From NCBI GenBank assembly GCA_934045075.1, contig OW203726.1, positions 11,816,037 to 11,880,036 of the forward strand: a stretch of DNA of 64,000 bases, in the 5' to 3' direction. Position numbers and translations under genes: made by a program. The notes below the pieces were generated by a model, which did not search any database, was not told the origin of the DNA, and was given only the letters and a program-made list of their open reading frames with translations. Positions 1-48,549 of this stretch are shown here, in pieces. Origin of the DNA: Yponomeuta sedellus (Eukaryota > Arthropoda > Insecta > Lepidoptera > Yponomeutidae). Within the stretch, counting starts at the first letter, position 1, and each line of letters begins with the position of its first letter.

Positions 1-484
1 ACGCGTGTGTAATAGCCCCCATCCCGCACGCTATACGCCACTTTTTGAGCAACTGTATTAAAAAAGCTATTGCGCGGAAACGCCCGCCCTCTCGCTTGAG
101 TACTCAGTTATTGGGCCAGTATCTGAATAGAGAGTTTTGCTAAGTAAATACTTAACTGTAGTGTTGTCTCTTCGAATTTCTCAGCAGAGAGCGTAACAGA
201 ACGTTACTTAGGTATTTACTTAGTGAAATTCTCAATTCGGAAATCGGCCCGTAATCTGATTACAGTTTTCTGAGCACATAATTAGTTCATCGTGTGTATT
301 GTTCTGAAAATTTACGACGCGTTTTATATTCAACCTCGTATTAATATTCAACAGTCGGTTGACGGCCCGTTAACCGACTATCCGTCCTGTACATTGACAG
401 GACAGGACAGATCACAGATTGATGTATTCATTAATCTGAAGGATACTGGAATCACATTGACTCCTTAAGGCCTTCGATGTCAAT

Positions 485-590
485 CCTTGTACCTATGTTC
501 CCACTGCTGGGCTGTATGGCGACTCCCAGCGGGAATCGAACCAACGATCTGTGTTTTGGTAGTCAAGCGTGACACTCAGGTTAATCAACG
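485..590 (-). repeat. tRNA-derived SINE fragment (GCCTCATTGGTCTAG family)
   Basis: The minus strand carries a tRNA-like B box (GGTTCGATTCCCGCTGGGAG) within a degraded tRNA-like fold. The same family recurs at 5838, 9290, 22884, 48390 and 53985. The A box is eroded here. It is too degenerate to be a functional tRNA gene. Confidence 0.5.
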
Positions 591-1193
591 GACTTGGCTT
601 TAGTCATTAAAGTCGTTTTAGTAGTCGGGATCTTTGTTTTTAAATCTATGTTTGACTTCGGATTCTATTAGCAAATTTTAAGGGACACTCTGCCCATGGT
701 TTAGCAACACAGTTATGGTTTATGTTTTGAAAATAAAATTTGCTCTTTTCTCTTACCCAAAATTATTTCACTTAAGCAAAGTCAAAAAATATCAGAGCTA
801 AAAGTTAAGAAAATTGAAAATAAAAACCATGGGTCGAATCTTTTATAGTCGGCTTAGTAGTTTATTTGTTTACGCATTTGCGAGGACAGATACTAATATA
901 TTTAATATATTTAAAAACATTTTTCAACGTTACGGTACTTTCTACCACTTTGAGTTTGGATTCAAATTTTCGTGCAAAAGGTCGTAAAACGCGAATATTT
1001 ACAAATATGTTATACCATTACCGCTAATCATTCACAATGCAAAGAACATTCTCTCAAAATATACCTAAAAATCACCCTGCAGTTTTATTTTACTTCCTTT
1101 TGCTTGGTTCACGATTTTCCTCCAACCAAGCGGTTGGTATTGGTACGCACAAATCTGTTAAAATCGAAAGAGTAAACGTAATACTGGCAGCAC

Positions 1194-37250
<36,057 letters not shown>

Positions 37251-37304
37251 CTCTGACCATTGACACCAGCAGTCTGGTTGGATTCGGCATCTAGAGACAA
37301 ACAG

Positions 37305-37316
37305 TTATATTTTATA
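37305..37316 (-). promoter_or_regulatory. Possible TATA box of the protease gene
   Basis: The minus strand reads TATAAAATATAA about 55-65 bp upstream of the start codon, which would place transcription start near 37280-37286. Against this, TTTGTCTCTAG at 37291-37301 also resembles a splice acceptor, so the 5' UTR may start in an upstream exon. Confidence 0.3.
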
Positions 37317-37490
37317 TTTCAGATACATTTTTGTGTTCCTATACTGGACACGAGCCATCATAATATATTATTCAAGCATACGCATAACTGTACATCGCAC
37401 CGCAGAGCATTCTATCTTCAGGAGAGCAAGGGCGCGGTTATGGTACTACAAATGCACAAATGTGTGTAACTAAGAATTTTTAAGGTACAT

Positions 37491-37855
37491 CGATATCAAC
37501 CCTTATGTCCCCACTGTTGGGGCACGGGTCTCTTCCTGTATCGCAGGAAGGTTATACTCCACCACGAGGGCCAAATCCGGGTTGGTGGAGGATTGTAAGA
37601 CAGTGGCGGGACTTACTGTCAGAAGTTATCAAGGCGCCCATAAGGCCGCTAACATGGCTTAACGACTGCCATTACATGATAGGCGGCACCAACGGCTTAG
37701 CGTGCCTTGCGAAGCATGGAAGCGTTCGGAAAAATTGCCACTAGCGGTATTCACGACATGGTCACCCATCCAGTACCTGACCGCGCCTGTTGTTGCTTGC
37801 CCCTAGTGATTGATTCCAATCACACGGTTCCGCTAGGCCACGAGGGCTTTAAGGT
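37491..37855 (-). repeat. 5S rRNA-derived SINE, near full-length, upstream of the protease gene
   Basis: The plus strand runs from ATATCAACCCTTATGTCCCC through GGCACCAACGGCTTAGCGTG and CATCCAGTACCTGACCGCGC to GGCCACGAGGGCTTT. In minus orientation it is a complete element ending about 240 bp upstream of the start codon. Confidence 0.8.
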
Positions 37856-38262
37856 ACATGACGGGATCCAAATAGTATGTGGTGTAGTAGTACTCGTACT
37901 TTGCAATCCGAATACAAAAGAGTCCAGTTAGTTATTCCTGTCATGTCAAAAACTTTATGAAAAACTTGAAAATTGTCAATACTTTTGTATAAAATGGAGG
38001 AATCATTTACATTATTTTGGAATAGGTACTTGTGGAGTCAGACAAGCTGATTCAGGCTACGAGACTTGTTGCCCTATTTACCATTGTTTAGTTTTGTTTG
38101 AGTGACAGACAAACTGTTAGCGGCTGACCATATGGAGTGGGTGAATTTCTTTCACAATAGCTAATTTAACCCACTAAAATGGACAGTCTACGCTAGGAAC
38201 AATAGCCCAAGAACAATGCAATTAGTAAATTGTACAAGATACGGTGCCTTTTATAGAAAGGT

Positions 38263-38300
38263 AGTAACACGATTTGTACTCTGGAACAAATCGTGTTACT
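38263..38300. repeat. 15-bp-arm perfect hairpin
   Basis: AGTAACACGATTTGT and ACAAATCGTGTTACT flank an 8-base loop. Confidence 0.7.
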
Positions 38301-38601
38301 TACTATCAGAGAGAAATACAGATATTTCACCAAAGTTACTTCCAGATGTTTGTTCAGTCGAGCCGATTAACCGTTACATTTTAGTAAGGTTGATAAGCTT
38401 TCGACTGCACGGTAAAATGAAGTTTTATTTTCACTCTTTACGTAACCTAATCTATAGGTACTATCGTAAAAAAGAATCCTTGAGTTTATTTTGCAACAGA
38501 ATCTATTAGTTTCATGAATCTTCATCAAAATACAAAGAAATATTTTTTGTCGAGATATGTTATCGAAAAAAATATTAAATCTGTTTTATATCTAAGTTTA
38601 C

Positions 38602-38705
38602 CGGACCCGGCCTTGACTTCTGTGGTGGAATATGACCTAAACCTTCCTGCGAGATATTTATAGACTGCACTGGGGACATACAAAGGGTTCATATCATCAT
38701 CATCA
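38602..38705 (+). repeat. 5S rRNA-derived SINE, degraded 3' end with ATC tail
   Basis: CCGGACCCGGCCTTGACTTC, TGGAATATGACCTAAACC, CTGGGGACATACAAAGGGTT, then a (CAT)n tail. Confidence 0.6.
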
Positions 38706-38814
38706 TATCTAAGTTTAGTGTCGAAATTAGGCCTTAGTGCAAGATTACATTAGACGAAACCGCAATTATGAAAACTTGCTTTTACGACAGTAAAAACTGC
38801 AGTATGAAATGAAA

Positions 38815-38960
38815 ATGAAATGAAATGAATATACTTTATTGCACACCAGGAATTACAATTTAGAAAATAAGAAGATACAGATTAAGGTACAATTGGCGGT
38901 CTTATTACTAAAAGTAATTTCTTCCAGACAACCCTTGATGGAAAACACAAAAGAACTGAA
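38815..38960 (-). mobile_element. LINE 3' end
   Basis: The plus strand has GAATATACTTTATTGCACAC (reverse of an AATAAAG signal), TACAATTGGCGGTCTTATTA and AGTAATTTCTTCCAGACAAC. On minus this is the order TCTGGAAGAAATTACT..., AATAAGACCGCCAATTGTA, GCAATAAAGTATATTC, the same as at 45060-45190. Confidence 0.6.
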
Positions 38961-39225
38961 AGACGGGTAGTTGGTGCAACTAATGACATAATTAGGAAAA
39001 GAAGGCAAATTTTAATAAACATCCATAGACAATACATAAATAAAATATAAAATAAACATACATAATATATACAAATAATATCATCCGGGAGAAGAAGATA
39101 GATGAATATAATACACATACGCAACATTTGAAAGAGGTAATATTTATTGTACCAGTTTTGTACTCAAGTAGTAGTCTCTGACGCTTCCTTTAAAAATAGA
39201 GAGAGATGGCGAGCGTCTTATGATA

Positions 39226-39272
39226 CTTCGATATCAACCGTTGTATGTCCCCACGGGGACAGGTCTCTGAAC
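39226..39272 (-). repeat. 5S rRNA-derived SINE, terminal scrap
   Basis: CGATATCAACCGTTGTATGT followed by CCCCACGGGGACAGGTCTCT; only the terminal 45 bp. Confidence 0.5.
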
Positions 39273-39852
39273 TTACATATGAAACGTCGGATGTCAACAA
39301 ATCACCAAGGTGTACAAAATATCACGATGACCACAAATACCAAAAAGAGATGTAGTAGCGAAGGGCGTACCCAAAATATTCCTGGATGTAAGCACCGATA
39401 AATGAATGTTGATGAAGCGAAAAAGTTATGTCATAGCCAAAATTTCTGGCTAAATACGATCGTCATTAATTTTAAATGAGATCTGGTACTATAGAGTATC
39501 TTGTTTAAATTTAACAATACATCGTACTTATGATATTCTCTTGAAAAAAGATCCTGAACTGGAAATAAAAGCTCTTTTGTTTTAAAGGCTATCAAAGTTA
39601 CAAAGTATGTCAAAAAAAACTGCAGATATCAGTGGTGTTGTTCATGTGGTGGCGATTCTCTTTGGGGACTCCGTGAGCGCAGTGGGGATGGTATAATATG
39701 GTGGAGAGTTTCCTCTGTAAAGTCTACACCACGAACAGTTTGGTGGCGTTTGTAGATTGTTTTTGAGAGGTGGCATTTTTATGAATGACACCGCTAAGCG
39801 TTGTCTCAATTATTTCAAGTTATTATGAAGACTATATATACATAAGTAGGTA

Positions 39853-40030
39853 CATGTCAGAGGCCTTATGGGCGGCTTGACAACTTCTGACAGTAAGGCC
39901 CGCCACTGTCTTACAATCCTCCACTAAGCCGGACTTGGCCCCTTTGGTGGAGTATGGCCTAACCTTCCTGCGATGCAAAAAGAGACCCGTGCCCCAGCAG
40001 TGGAGATATACAGAGGTTGATACCGATGTA
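39853..40030 (+). repeat. 5S rRNA-derived SINE, 3' half
   Basis: CATGTCAGAGGCCTTATGGG, CAGTAAGGCCCGCCACTGTC, CTTACAATCCTCCACTAAGC, GTGCCCCAGCAGTGGAGATA and the GGTTGATACCG end. Confidence 0.75.
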
Positions 40031-40496
40031 AGTAGGTATGTCATAAATTAGTGATGTATAATTTAATTATATTAAGTGCTTTTAGGTTGCAGCCAAGTTC
40101 AAGACCGTTTTATTTGTATACCTCTATGCTTGTTACCTGTAAGTTTACCTTTTAACATAAAATATACGAAACAAATTGAATCAGTCAAGCAAATCTAGGC
40201 TGCTAATGTATTGCCGTGTTTCTAATTATCATAAGAAATTAATTGGCACTCTTGATATAGAAGAGACAATATTCCTGTAAACCTAGCACGCCATCACGGT
40301 CTCTGTGTAGCGCGCTAACCGACTAGTTGCATATTTTTTTAACGTATTTTATTTGTAACGTTTGGAACTCATGTGATATAAAGTAACATACTTTTTTTTT
40401 AATTCACATTAGAGTAATTGAAATTTACGTACAGACTAAGAGTAGGTACCTAATACCTATGTAGATTGTACCACTTGGTGTACTTACTAATAGAAG

Positions 40497-40585
40497 ATGA
40501 AATCTGGGTGATTTCAAAGCCACAGTTACGTAATAAGTAATTTAAAATATGTATTTAGACTATTACTATTAAGTATAGCGTTAAT
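40497..40585 (+). repeat. Dispersed repeat shared with 4395-4485
   Basis: Same ordered words as the first copy (GAAATCTGGG, AGCCACAGTTA, TTTAGACTATTACT). Ends not defined. Confidence 0.5.
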
Positions 40586-40714
40586 AATTCCCACTGAACT
40601 AAGAAATCAATTTTAGAGTTAAAAAACCTTTTTAAAAAAATGCGTTAACAATTAATACAGTATCAGTACATTAGCGGCTATAACCAGTTTCAAAAAAATT
40701 AAACCTAGTGTTTC

Positions 40715-40882
40715 CCAGCTTCACAAGGCACGTTATGCCGTTGGTATCATGTAATGGCAGTCGTTAAGTCATGTCAGAGGCAGTAAGGCCCGCCACTGTC
40801 ATACAATCCTCCATCAAACCGGAATTGGGCCCCGTGATGGACTATGGAGTGGGGAGATACAAGGGTTGATATCGAAACCTAG
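40715..40882 (+). repeat. 5S rRNA-derived SINE with internal deletion
   Basis: CACAAGGCACGTTATGCCGT, ATGTAATGGCAGTCGTTAAG, a direct join from TCAGAGG to CAGTAAGGCCCGCCACTGTC, and the end GGGGAGATACAAGGGTTGAT. Confidence 0.65.
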
Positions 40883-40884
40883 TA

Positions 40885-42360
40885 CCGTGACTGAAAACTT
40901 TTTAAGTGTAAGTACGAGTCAAATATTAAGTTGTTTCTATCTGGTACTAGCCGTGAAATAGTTATCAAATTATTTTATTACCTTTACCTTTAGCACTGAA
41001 TCTAGTTAGTGTGTCTTAGCCGGAAGATTTAAAATCGTACTAAAGGAAAGCGTGTATGGATTACAGAAATGTGATATTTGATATAGTTGACTGTGCCAAA
41101 GCTGGAATACTCCTGGTGATCATGCTAGGGATGCTTATCATTATGGAGTAGCGCTTGTTATCAATACGGTTCAAAGCTATATTCGTACGAGTTTTGTTCC
41201 CACATATTTTAATTTTGGGTTTTGTATATCTTTGAATTATCAGCGTTTATTCGTGACACATTTCGGTCAACAATCCGTAATAAGGTCAAGTACTTCCACT
41301 TGATATTTAATTCATTAACTATTTATGACCGCGACATCGCCCGTGTAAGCTTCTGATAAAAAGTATATTGTAACTCTTTCTATCCAGCACATCCAATCGT
41401 CTAAATATATTAGATTTTTTTTAATTGGATGTTTACAGAAAAACATTATTTAAGGAAATAATATCACAAATATTGTTAAATGCTTCATCCATTAAAATAA
41501 AGCGTTAGGGACTTGTGACAAAAATGAATCAAAGCTCGTAATAAATGTAGGATTTTACAAATTGAATCGTAATTGTAATCGTTCTGGATTCGATTCGACA
41601 TTACAAACATTGTCTGAGGTTTTCGTACTTAAAATCGCTAATCCACCGTGGGCATGCGTGGTGATTAAACCCATGCTGTTTCTTTAATTGAAAGCCTGTG
41701 CTCAGCGCATAGAGTCCAGCTGCATATGTAACATTATTCATATGATAGCAATAATACAATTTAAATAATTATTAGTAAGTCTGTGAACAATTTTAAAATT
41801 AGTATTTCTTTTATAGCATCACACCACTACGGGTTAAAGAAAGATCTAGTTTAAGTTTTAAGATGTTGAAGGTGGAAGATAAAAAATTAGCTGGGTAAAC
41901 TACGAAAAGGTAAATTTTCTCGCCAGTTTCTATTTGAAGTTAACGCCACCGTTAAAATTCAAGACTATTGATGAGTAGAACCATGCTTTTCTGTTACACC
42001 CTGATATTAGCTAGCCCAATAGTATCTGCCACTTAACAAAATTCGTCATAGTTCACTGACCTATGAGTTTACACATCCGCACACTTTGCCAATGGAACAG
42101 CTGTTACTCGTGTTTATTTTTATTACTACTAACAAAGATCAAGACAGCAATATGGTATCGAAACTTTTTTTATCTCACATATTGTTATTAAATTAACGCA
42201 AAACCCTTTTCTCGCAAAACACGGACTGTCCCGTATCGATATAGAAGCAAATAATAATAATAAATAAAATAAATAAATCATCAAACGAAAAAGTTTTTCT
42301 TTTGCAGTTATCGATAGCGAAGAAAGTGTTTCAGGTTTTGCGTTATATCAATAACACGTT
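40885..42360. other. AT-rich stretch, mostly unassigned
   Basis: The only recognised piece is a SINE body fragment at about 41625-41725 (GCTAATCCACCGTGGGCATG, AAAGCCTGTGCTCAGCGCAT). Confidence 0.45.
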
Positions 42361-42369
42361 TTATAATAT

Positions 42370-42430
42370 TACTAGCCGTTTCCGCGACTTCGTTCGCGGG
42401 TGACTTGGAAAAATTTATCTCATGCCAAAT
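42370..42430. repeat. Lepidopteran-type repeat fragment (ACTAGCCG...CGACTTCGTTCGCGGG)
   Basis: ACTAGCCGTTTCCGCGACTT followed by CGTTCGCGGGTGA resembles a very common dispersed repeat of moth and butterfly genomes, known to me from general experience. Only the end is visible and there is no second copy here. Confidence 0.4.
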
Positions 42431-42760
42431 CCTTTATCCAATCCATTGCAGCATGTAAGTATGATTTTGTGACAAACTTCTAAACAACAATTATCATAAT
42501 CAACTCATCTTTAGACTTTCCATCGAGCCATCTTTCCCGGTCTCTCGCCATTGGCAGCCTTTTGCTCTCCTATTCTAAACAACTAAACAAACAATATTTC
42601 ATTAGTTTAGTCTATGGTTTTAACGTCTACCATAGCAATTAAGTTGGGAAAATTAATTAGAAGGAAATTTCAATCAATAATATAGCTAAGCATAATTAAG
42701 TAAATGTACTAAACCGGTTATTATAAACAACCAGCCCGGACTCGAAAGGAGTTTGAACGT

Positions 42761-42794
42761 ATTAGTAGGATAGTACTAATACTATCCTACCAAT
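42761..42794. repeat. 15-bp-arm inverted repeat
   Basis: ATTAGTAGGATAGTA and TACTATCCTACCAAT pair with one mismatch around a 4-base centre. Confidence 0.55.
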
Positions 42795-43433
42795 ATACAC
42801 ACTTATACGCGAAAAAGAGGGCCAAGCTCGGTATAAAGTAAGTACAGGTTTGTTGGCTTCGCTGATAAAACAGTTGCGATATAAAACAACGCTAAGTTCT
42901 ACGGAGATGTATGATTCAGTACTTCACTTTGTTTCAAATAAAAATTAGGTTACAAATTGGCAAGATGCATACAGATAAAATGTTGTTGGTTAAGGTGATC
43001 TAACTGCATAAATAAAGGCAATTAATAAGCAGAAATAAGATTCGATTAGCATAGATAATCCACACTTGAAACGATAATACGAGTATTTAGTTACAGCCGG
43101 TTTATAACTACAAAACTTTGCGTTACAAATCTAAAGCGACAGACTGTAAATTAATTGTTTACTTAATGCTTAATTCAGAAACCAGCATTAACACCTATCT
43201 AGTTCCAGAATGTTTAATGTCCTAGAATTCTTCAAAACCAGCTTTGTACGCGTGGGTGCGTCTACCTTTGTATAGTAACTGCATCAAAAATACAAAAAAT
43301 AGCAGGCTTATTTATAGACCAAATTCCTCAAAACACTTCACAGATGCAGTGTAAATAGTCAGTGATAAAAAAAATACCTTATACACAGAATATTTAAGCA
43401 GCTTCTGATAGTTGTTTTAGAGGTACCGCATGT

Positions 43434-43616
43434 TCTATAATATAAAAATGAATCGCTGAATGTGTTGGTAAGCTCAAATCTCGAGAGCAGCTGAAACGAT
43501 TTCGCTAATTCTTTTTTTAAAATATTCCTTAGAGTAGTTGGATTGTTCTTACGGAGAGAAAAATAAAAAATAAAGAATCGACTTTTAGGCTGTATGAAGT
43601 TCACTGGGTCAGCTAA
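43434..43616 (+). mobile_element. Helitron-like nonautonomous element, copy 2
   Basis: TCTATAATATAAAAATGAAT start and GGGTCAGCTAA end. Interior as in 23181-23358. Its end has mutated from CTAG to CTAA. Confidence 0.5.
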
Positions 43617-44005
43617 TTTTTTATAAATACGATAATAACACCGATATTTGCTAGCGACTGTAGGTGTCATACTTGTTCCCAGGCCCTTGGGCCGATTAAA
43701 CTCCAATATCGATAAATTAAACCAAAATTACCGGAAAACTGCTCCGCTCCTCTGTAGTTGCGGCCCATCGAACACCAAGGATAATGGCAGATTAACTTCC
43801 ACTTTGTTACAAGTTTGGCACGATTGAATTACGAAACTACAACTGGCGTAGAACTATTTGGCGTGTCTTAAAAGCGGCTCTACATTTGGGTCCTGTTTCA
43901 TAGAACTATTAGTCACGGATTACTATCGATTAACCCACAGATTAATAATATAATTGGGATAGCCGTATTTTCCTACGTACGAAACTGCAGAGTACTCTAT
44001 CTTCT

Positions 44006-44188
44006 TCTTTAATATAAAAATGAATCGCTGAATGTGTTGGTAAGCGCAAATCTCTAGAGCAGCTGAACCGATTTCGCTAATTCTTTTTTTAGAATATTCC
44101 TTGAAGTACGAGGATGGTTCTTACGGAGAGAGAAATAAAAAATTAAGAATCGCCTCTTAGCTGGTAGGAAGTTTGCTGGGTCACCTAG
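44006..44188 (+). mobile_element. Helitron-like nonautonomous element, copy 3
   Basis: Starts TCTTTAATATAAAAATGAAT and ends GGGTCACCTAG before TT. It lies 390 bp from copy 2 in the same orientation. Confidence 0.5.
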
Positions 44189-45059
44189 TTTGATGTAAAA
44201 TAAAGATACCTCCCGATCCGAGTACTCACATTTATATAGAAACTTGTTATTCTTAATTAGTTTTTTTATATAGATTGGCTATCATATACACATTGAATAA
44301 TTCGCATGAGATAACAAAATGATTACTCAAGTAATTTATTTTACAAAATTACAACTACTTCCTTCCCACCCACAAAACATTTTTTTTGTTCTGTGTTCCC
44401 ACCTACCAAAACACGACTAGCCAAGATGGCGCCTCCATTTCTTTTTCTATAATGACGTCATCACCAGGCCAAATAAATTAATTTTAGAACTATAAGTTAA
44501 ACTCAAGAAAAAGGAAAATTAAATTCAATAAATAGTATTTTCTAAGGTTAACACGAGCAGTAGACATAATTAAAACTGTTTTTATACGGATTTATGCTCG
44601 TTTATTACATTTTTTACAATTTTCCAACGTTTCGGCACTTTTTCAGGTGCCGTGGTCCCGGATGACTGAGGTGACAGGTGTCTTTTAGAAATCATTAACG
44701 GTTAGTTTACTACCCTCGGCAAAAATTACAAAAGTTAATTATGAAGTTACGTTCCAAAATAGACAAACCAATTATTTTTTATATAAAGTCAACAATATTG
44801 ATTATTAGTAATTGAAGTTAAAATTAAATTTATAAACTAATTACTTTATATGAACTTAAAGATAATGATTATTAATTGAAATTAAATTTATTTTTATTAT
44901 TTATTCTTCAGTCACACTTCTAGCAAGGGGGTCTCATGCACTTAAGCACTGGTTCCCATGCTACCGGTATGTTCCAACAACGATCTCTATTAAAATTTGG
45001 ATGCCGGCGGATCTCTATTGCCTCGCGTTTCATTCTAGGGAAGAAACGGTCTTCCCGTT

Positions 45060-45195
45060 TAGAATATTCTTTTTCTTTCTTTAAAGAATATTCTTTATTG
45101 TACAACATGTATAAAGAAACATAGAATAATTATAAAGATACAGTACAATTGGCGGCCTTATTGCTCATAGCAATTTCTTCCTTAGTAACAGCAAA
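45060..45195 (-). mobile_element. LINE 3' end
   Basis: The plus strand carries AAAGAATATTCTTTATTGTA (reverse AATAAAG), CAGTACAATTGGCGGCCTTA and CTCATAGCAATTTCTTCC; same family as 38815-38960. Confidence 0.6.
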
Positions 45196-45764
45196 TATAC
45201 ACTGATGTATAGCCAAAATTTGGCAATACGAAAAACTTAGCCTGAGATAGGATGCCTTTCAATGATGAATATGTCTAATTAAATAATTATGATAATCATT
45301 GAATTGTTGAGAATAAGTCACAGTATAAAGGAGAGGTCCAAGTAACCAAATGCGGTCGTTACATGTCTTGACGCCTAAGCTCATAATTACGGTTCCAATA
45401 ACACCGCAATTGATGGTTGACTAATTCCAAGTTAACGCCTACAATCTATAGCGACTAATTGGCAGACAGTCGTTTGTAACAGTCAACATTGCCGACCTAA
45501 ATCGATCGACAGGCTGTTCTTTGAGTAATCCCACAATCTATCAAAATATTTGTTCCATAGCGCTCCGGCTAGAATCTAGGATAAATAACTACTGACTAAG
45601 ACTTCGAAAAAAACACGCTATGAAAAGAAGCGTTCAATTATTTTCTCATGGATCTCATAAGCAGAGCTTGACTAAATTTACGTACACGGGTGGTCCCATT
45701 TGAAGTAGTCTCTTTTTTGTGTATATTTATCACTGAAGGTACATAAAAATATAGGGACGAATTC

Positions 45765-45835
45765 TTTTTAGGGTTCCATAGTCAACAAGGAACGTTACCG
45801 TCCTCAGTCTGTCCATCTGTCCGCGGTTTACAAAT
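45765..45835. repeat. Dispersed repeat fragment (AGGGTTCCATAG...CTGTCCATCTGTCCGCGG)
   Basis: TTTAGGGTTCCATAGTCAAC followed by TCAGTCTGTCCATCTGTCCG resembles a common lepidopteran repeat. Call by general familiarity; no second copy in the window. Confidence 0.4.
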
Positions 45836-46209
45836 AAAAATTAATCACGACAACTAAATGATAGAATTCCTAAGTTAGCTCCCCAATACTTATATTTCGG
45901 GCATAGTTTCGTGAAACTATATTTATTGATGAACATATTTCCTTTTGTCTGAAAGGAAATATATTGATTGTTATTTGTTCCATTCTTTTTATTCCAATAA
46001 ATTACATTAGGTATCTTTGGCACAATGTATGTGCGATGTCAGAGGGATTTACGTCAATATATACCCCAAACGATCTCGCTTTCCAAGCGGCTGAGCAGTT
46101 GCTAGATTGATAAAGCCTCTTGTGAAAATAAAGCTTATAGCGGTTCGGTGTTCTGCGGTAAAATAGATGGCGTGGCACATTATTCCGACCGATATAACGG
46201 CCCAAACGT

Positions 46210-48165
46210 TAAATATGGATCGTACATTGGCAAGTAAATCTTCCTCAATATAAGTCTGTCCCCAGGTTTAAGTAAATCCCGATATCTAACCGAAATTCTG
46301 CACGCTAAGAATCCCCTCACTCACGCAGCGAATACCATACAAACGTAGTTTGGTTTTAGTTTACAAACGACATACTGGATCTTAATGAAATTAAGGTCTA
46401 ATGAAGGTTTGGTCGTACGAGAATCGAGATATCCCTACGAATAAAAAATATTTTAAAAATTTAAATCGAGTTTAAGTCACTACTGAACTAAAAACATAGA
46501 AATAATTCAAACCAATATGACCTTTAAATTCAAAGTGGGTACATAATCTTAGGTAGTGTAGGAGTATAATTTGAAGCCGGCGGTGGTAAAAAGTTACATG
46601 ACCATCACATACACTTTTTATTTCACGATGTTTTGTGAATATCACTGCGACTCCACCAAATTGGGTTTTTTGAGAGCAAATGCACGAGTCACTAAAAAAC
46701 ACCGAAATCGGTACACCTTACAATTTTGAAGACATCCTTCAATTCCTCCAGTATCGCATCATCAGATCCTGACTTACGACCTCCCGTGAAGTCTATCCTT
46801 TCCAACAAAAAATAATTTAACAAACAAGGCCTGGGGTCTTCGAGTAATTGGAAGGGAGTGAGGTACTAATAAAGGGAGAAAGAGGAAAATATATTTGTTA
46901 TAACAAGATGCAACACAGGAACAAAATAGTCCAATAAATGACATAATACAAACTACAAAAATAAACGAAATACACACCAGACAACAGAGAAAACAATGAA
47001 AAACATGGGTTTTGTGTTTAAATTGCCACGGCACGCCATTGCCGCGCGGAAAACCGTTCGCTATGGAAACGAGCTACTCTTGATCGCGATCCTAATTTAT
47101 GAAGGGATGACGAAGAAGAAGAAAGTTACGCCACAAATATGGGTATGTACGACACGATTCACGCTGACTGGACTGGCGATCGTCCGATTATTCGGCATTG
47201 ACACGCAGTTGTGCTATGCAAATTAGTCGTAAGTAAATTGATAATGTTTAGTTGATTGGGACGAAATTAATTTATGCTCCATAAAATTCAACTAGGCTGT
47301 TGTGGCGCGTGTGATATATTTTCTAGTTACACCTAATTTTATCATTATTATTGTACTTTGTTTATTCATTAATAATCCTTAAAAAGAGGACAACCCTGCG
47401 AGTACTATAGGTGGAGTTAGGTTCTCATGAGAAATAAGGAAAATATTCCGCAAAACATGTTGAAATTGGATAGCAAATTGCGACAATGAAGTTTAATTTT
47501 GAGTCTAATTTTGCGATTTTGCGAAAAGTTTATCAATTTTTTTTAGATATTAGGGTAAAGTGCCCCGCACTTTGAGCCCCGTGCCTCATTAACTCTGTAT
47601 GATGACGCCTGTTCAAAGATCTTCATAAAATGCCGAAAATGTGGCATTTATACGAATAACTTTTAGAACAATTCGAAACCGTTCTACAGTAAAAAAAGTA
47701 ACTGATATAACAGTGAACAATGGATGTTTTTTCGCAATTTTAGAGTTATCCGTATATACAGATTTTTTACACTCTTTGTTTGTGTTTTATACACGAGTTA
47801 TACCGAATCAATTATTATTTGTTGACTTGTTTTTTAAATAAATTAAAACATATACCTTTAGTTTCCGACGTGCTCTAAAGTTTCAAAAAGTATTATGCTT
47901 CTTGCAACTAAAACGTTTACTAGGCCGTTATTTTCGACGTGTTATTTAGCTTTTCATTGTGCCGCTATTTGGAACACAATAATGTCAAGATTTCAAGAGT
48001 AAAGGGACAGAGCGAAGAGCTCCAGCTTTAAGAGGATACAAAGAGTCAGCATTCGCCACCAATGGAAACATACGGTTTTTACAAAAAATGAACATCAAAA
48101 ACTGAAGATAACTTCCACCGAACACAATCACTTGTCCAGACTAGTTTTTAAAAGAATGGTATAAG
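46210..48165. other. Stretch with only weak signals
   Basis: A GACGAAGAAGAAGAAAG run near 47108 may be a LINE tail. Short open frames such as 46996-47226 show no recognisable domain. No gene is supported. Confidence 0.35.
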
Positions 48166-48167
48166 CA

Positions 48168-48382
48168 CTACAATGGTTGTTATTTGGCTCAATTTGGTAG
48201 TCTAAAAAGCAATAGCGCTACAATGCTATTCCAGGGCTATAACCCGCGCAAGATTACGTAGTACACCTTATACCATTGCAATGCGATTGGTTACTAGACT
48301 AGCGATAGTGAATGAAACGACCATTACCGGTCTAATATTATAACTCTATTGAACAACTATGCATTTTAGAGACTCGTCTCCC
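48168..48382 (-). repeat. Second copy of the 12.5-kb dispersed repeat
   Basis: The reverse complement reads GGGAGACGAGTCTCTAAAAT, CGGTAATGGTCGTTTCATTC, AACCAATCGCATTGCAATGG and GCGCGGGTTATAGCCCTGGA in the same order as 12525-12770, without the tandem duplication. Confidence 0.75.
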
Positions 48383-48389
48383 TATCCCA

Positions 48390-48545
48390 AACTAGGATAT
48401 ATGGTGATCAGACAAGGACAAAACAAACATAGAAATCCACATTGAGGCTGTGTCTACTAAGGTTGGATTCGAACTTACGGGGTACGGCTTCTAGCATGGT
48501 AATCAGACTTGATACCGTTATACCAATGAGGCAGCCAATAATGGT
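48390..48545 (-). repeat. tRNA-derived SINE (GCCTCATTGGTCTAG family)
   Basis: Minus: GGCTGCCTCATTGGTATAAC head, a degraded B box (TAAGTTCGAATCCAACC), and the CCTAGTTTGGGATAGG tail. It directly abuts the dispersed repeat at 48168-48382. Confidence 0.6.
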
Positions 48546-48549
48546 GATA

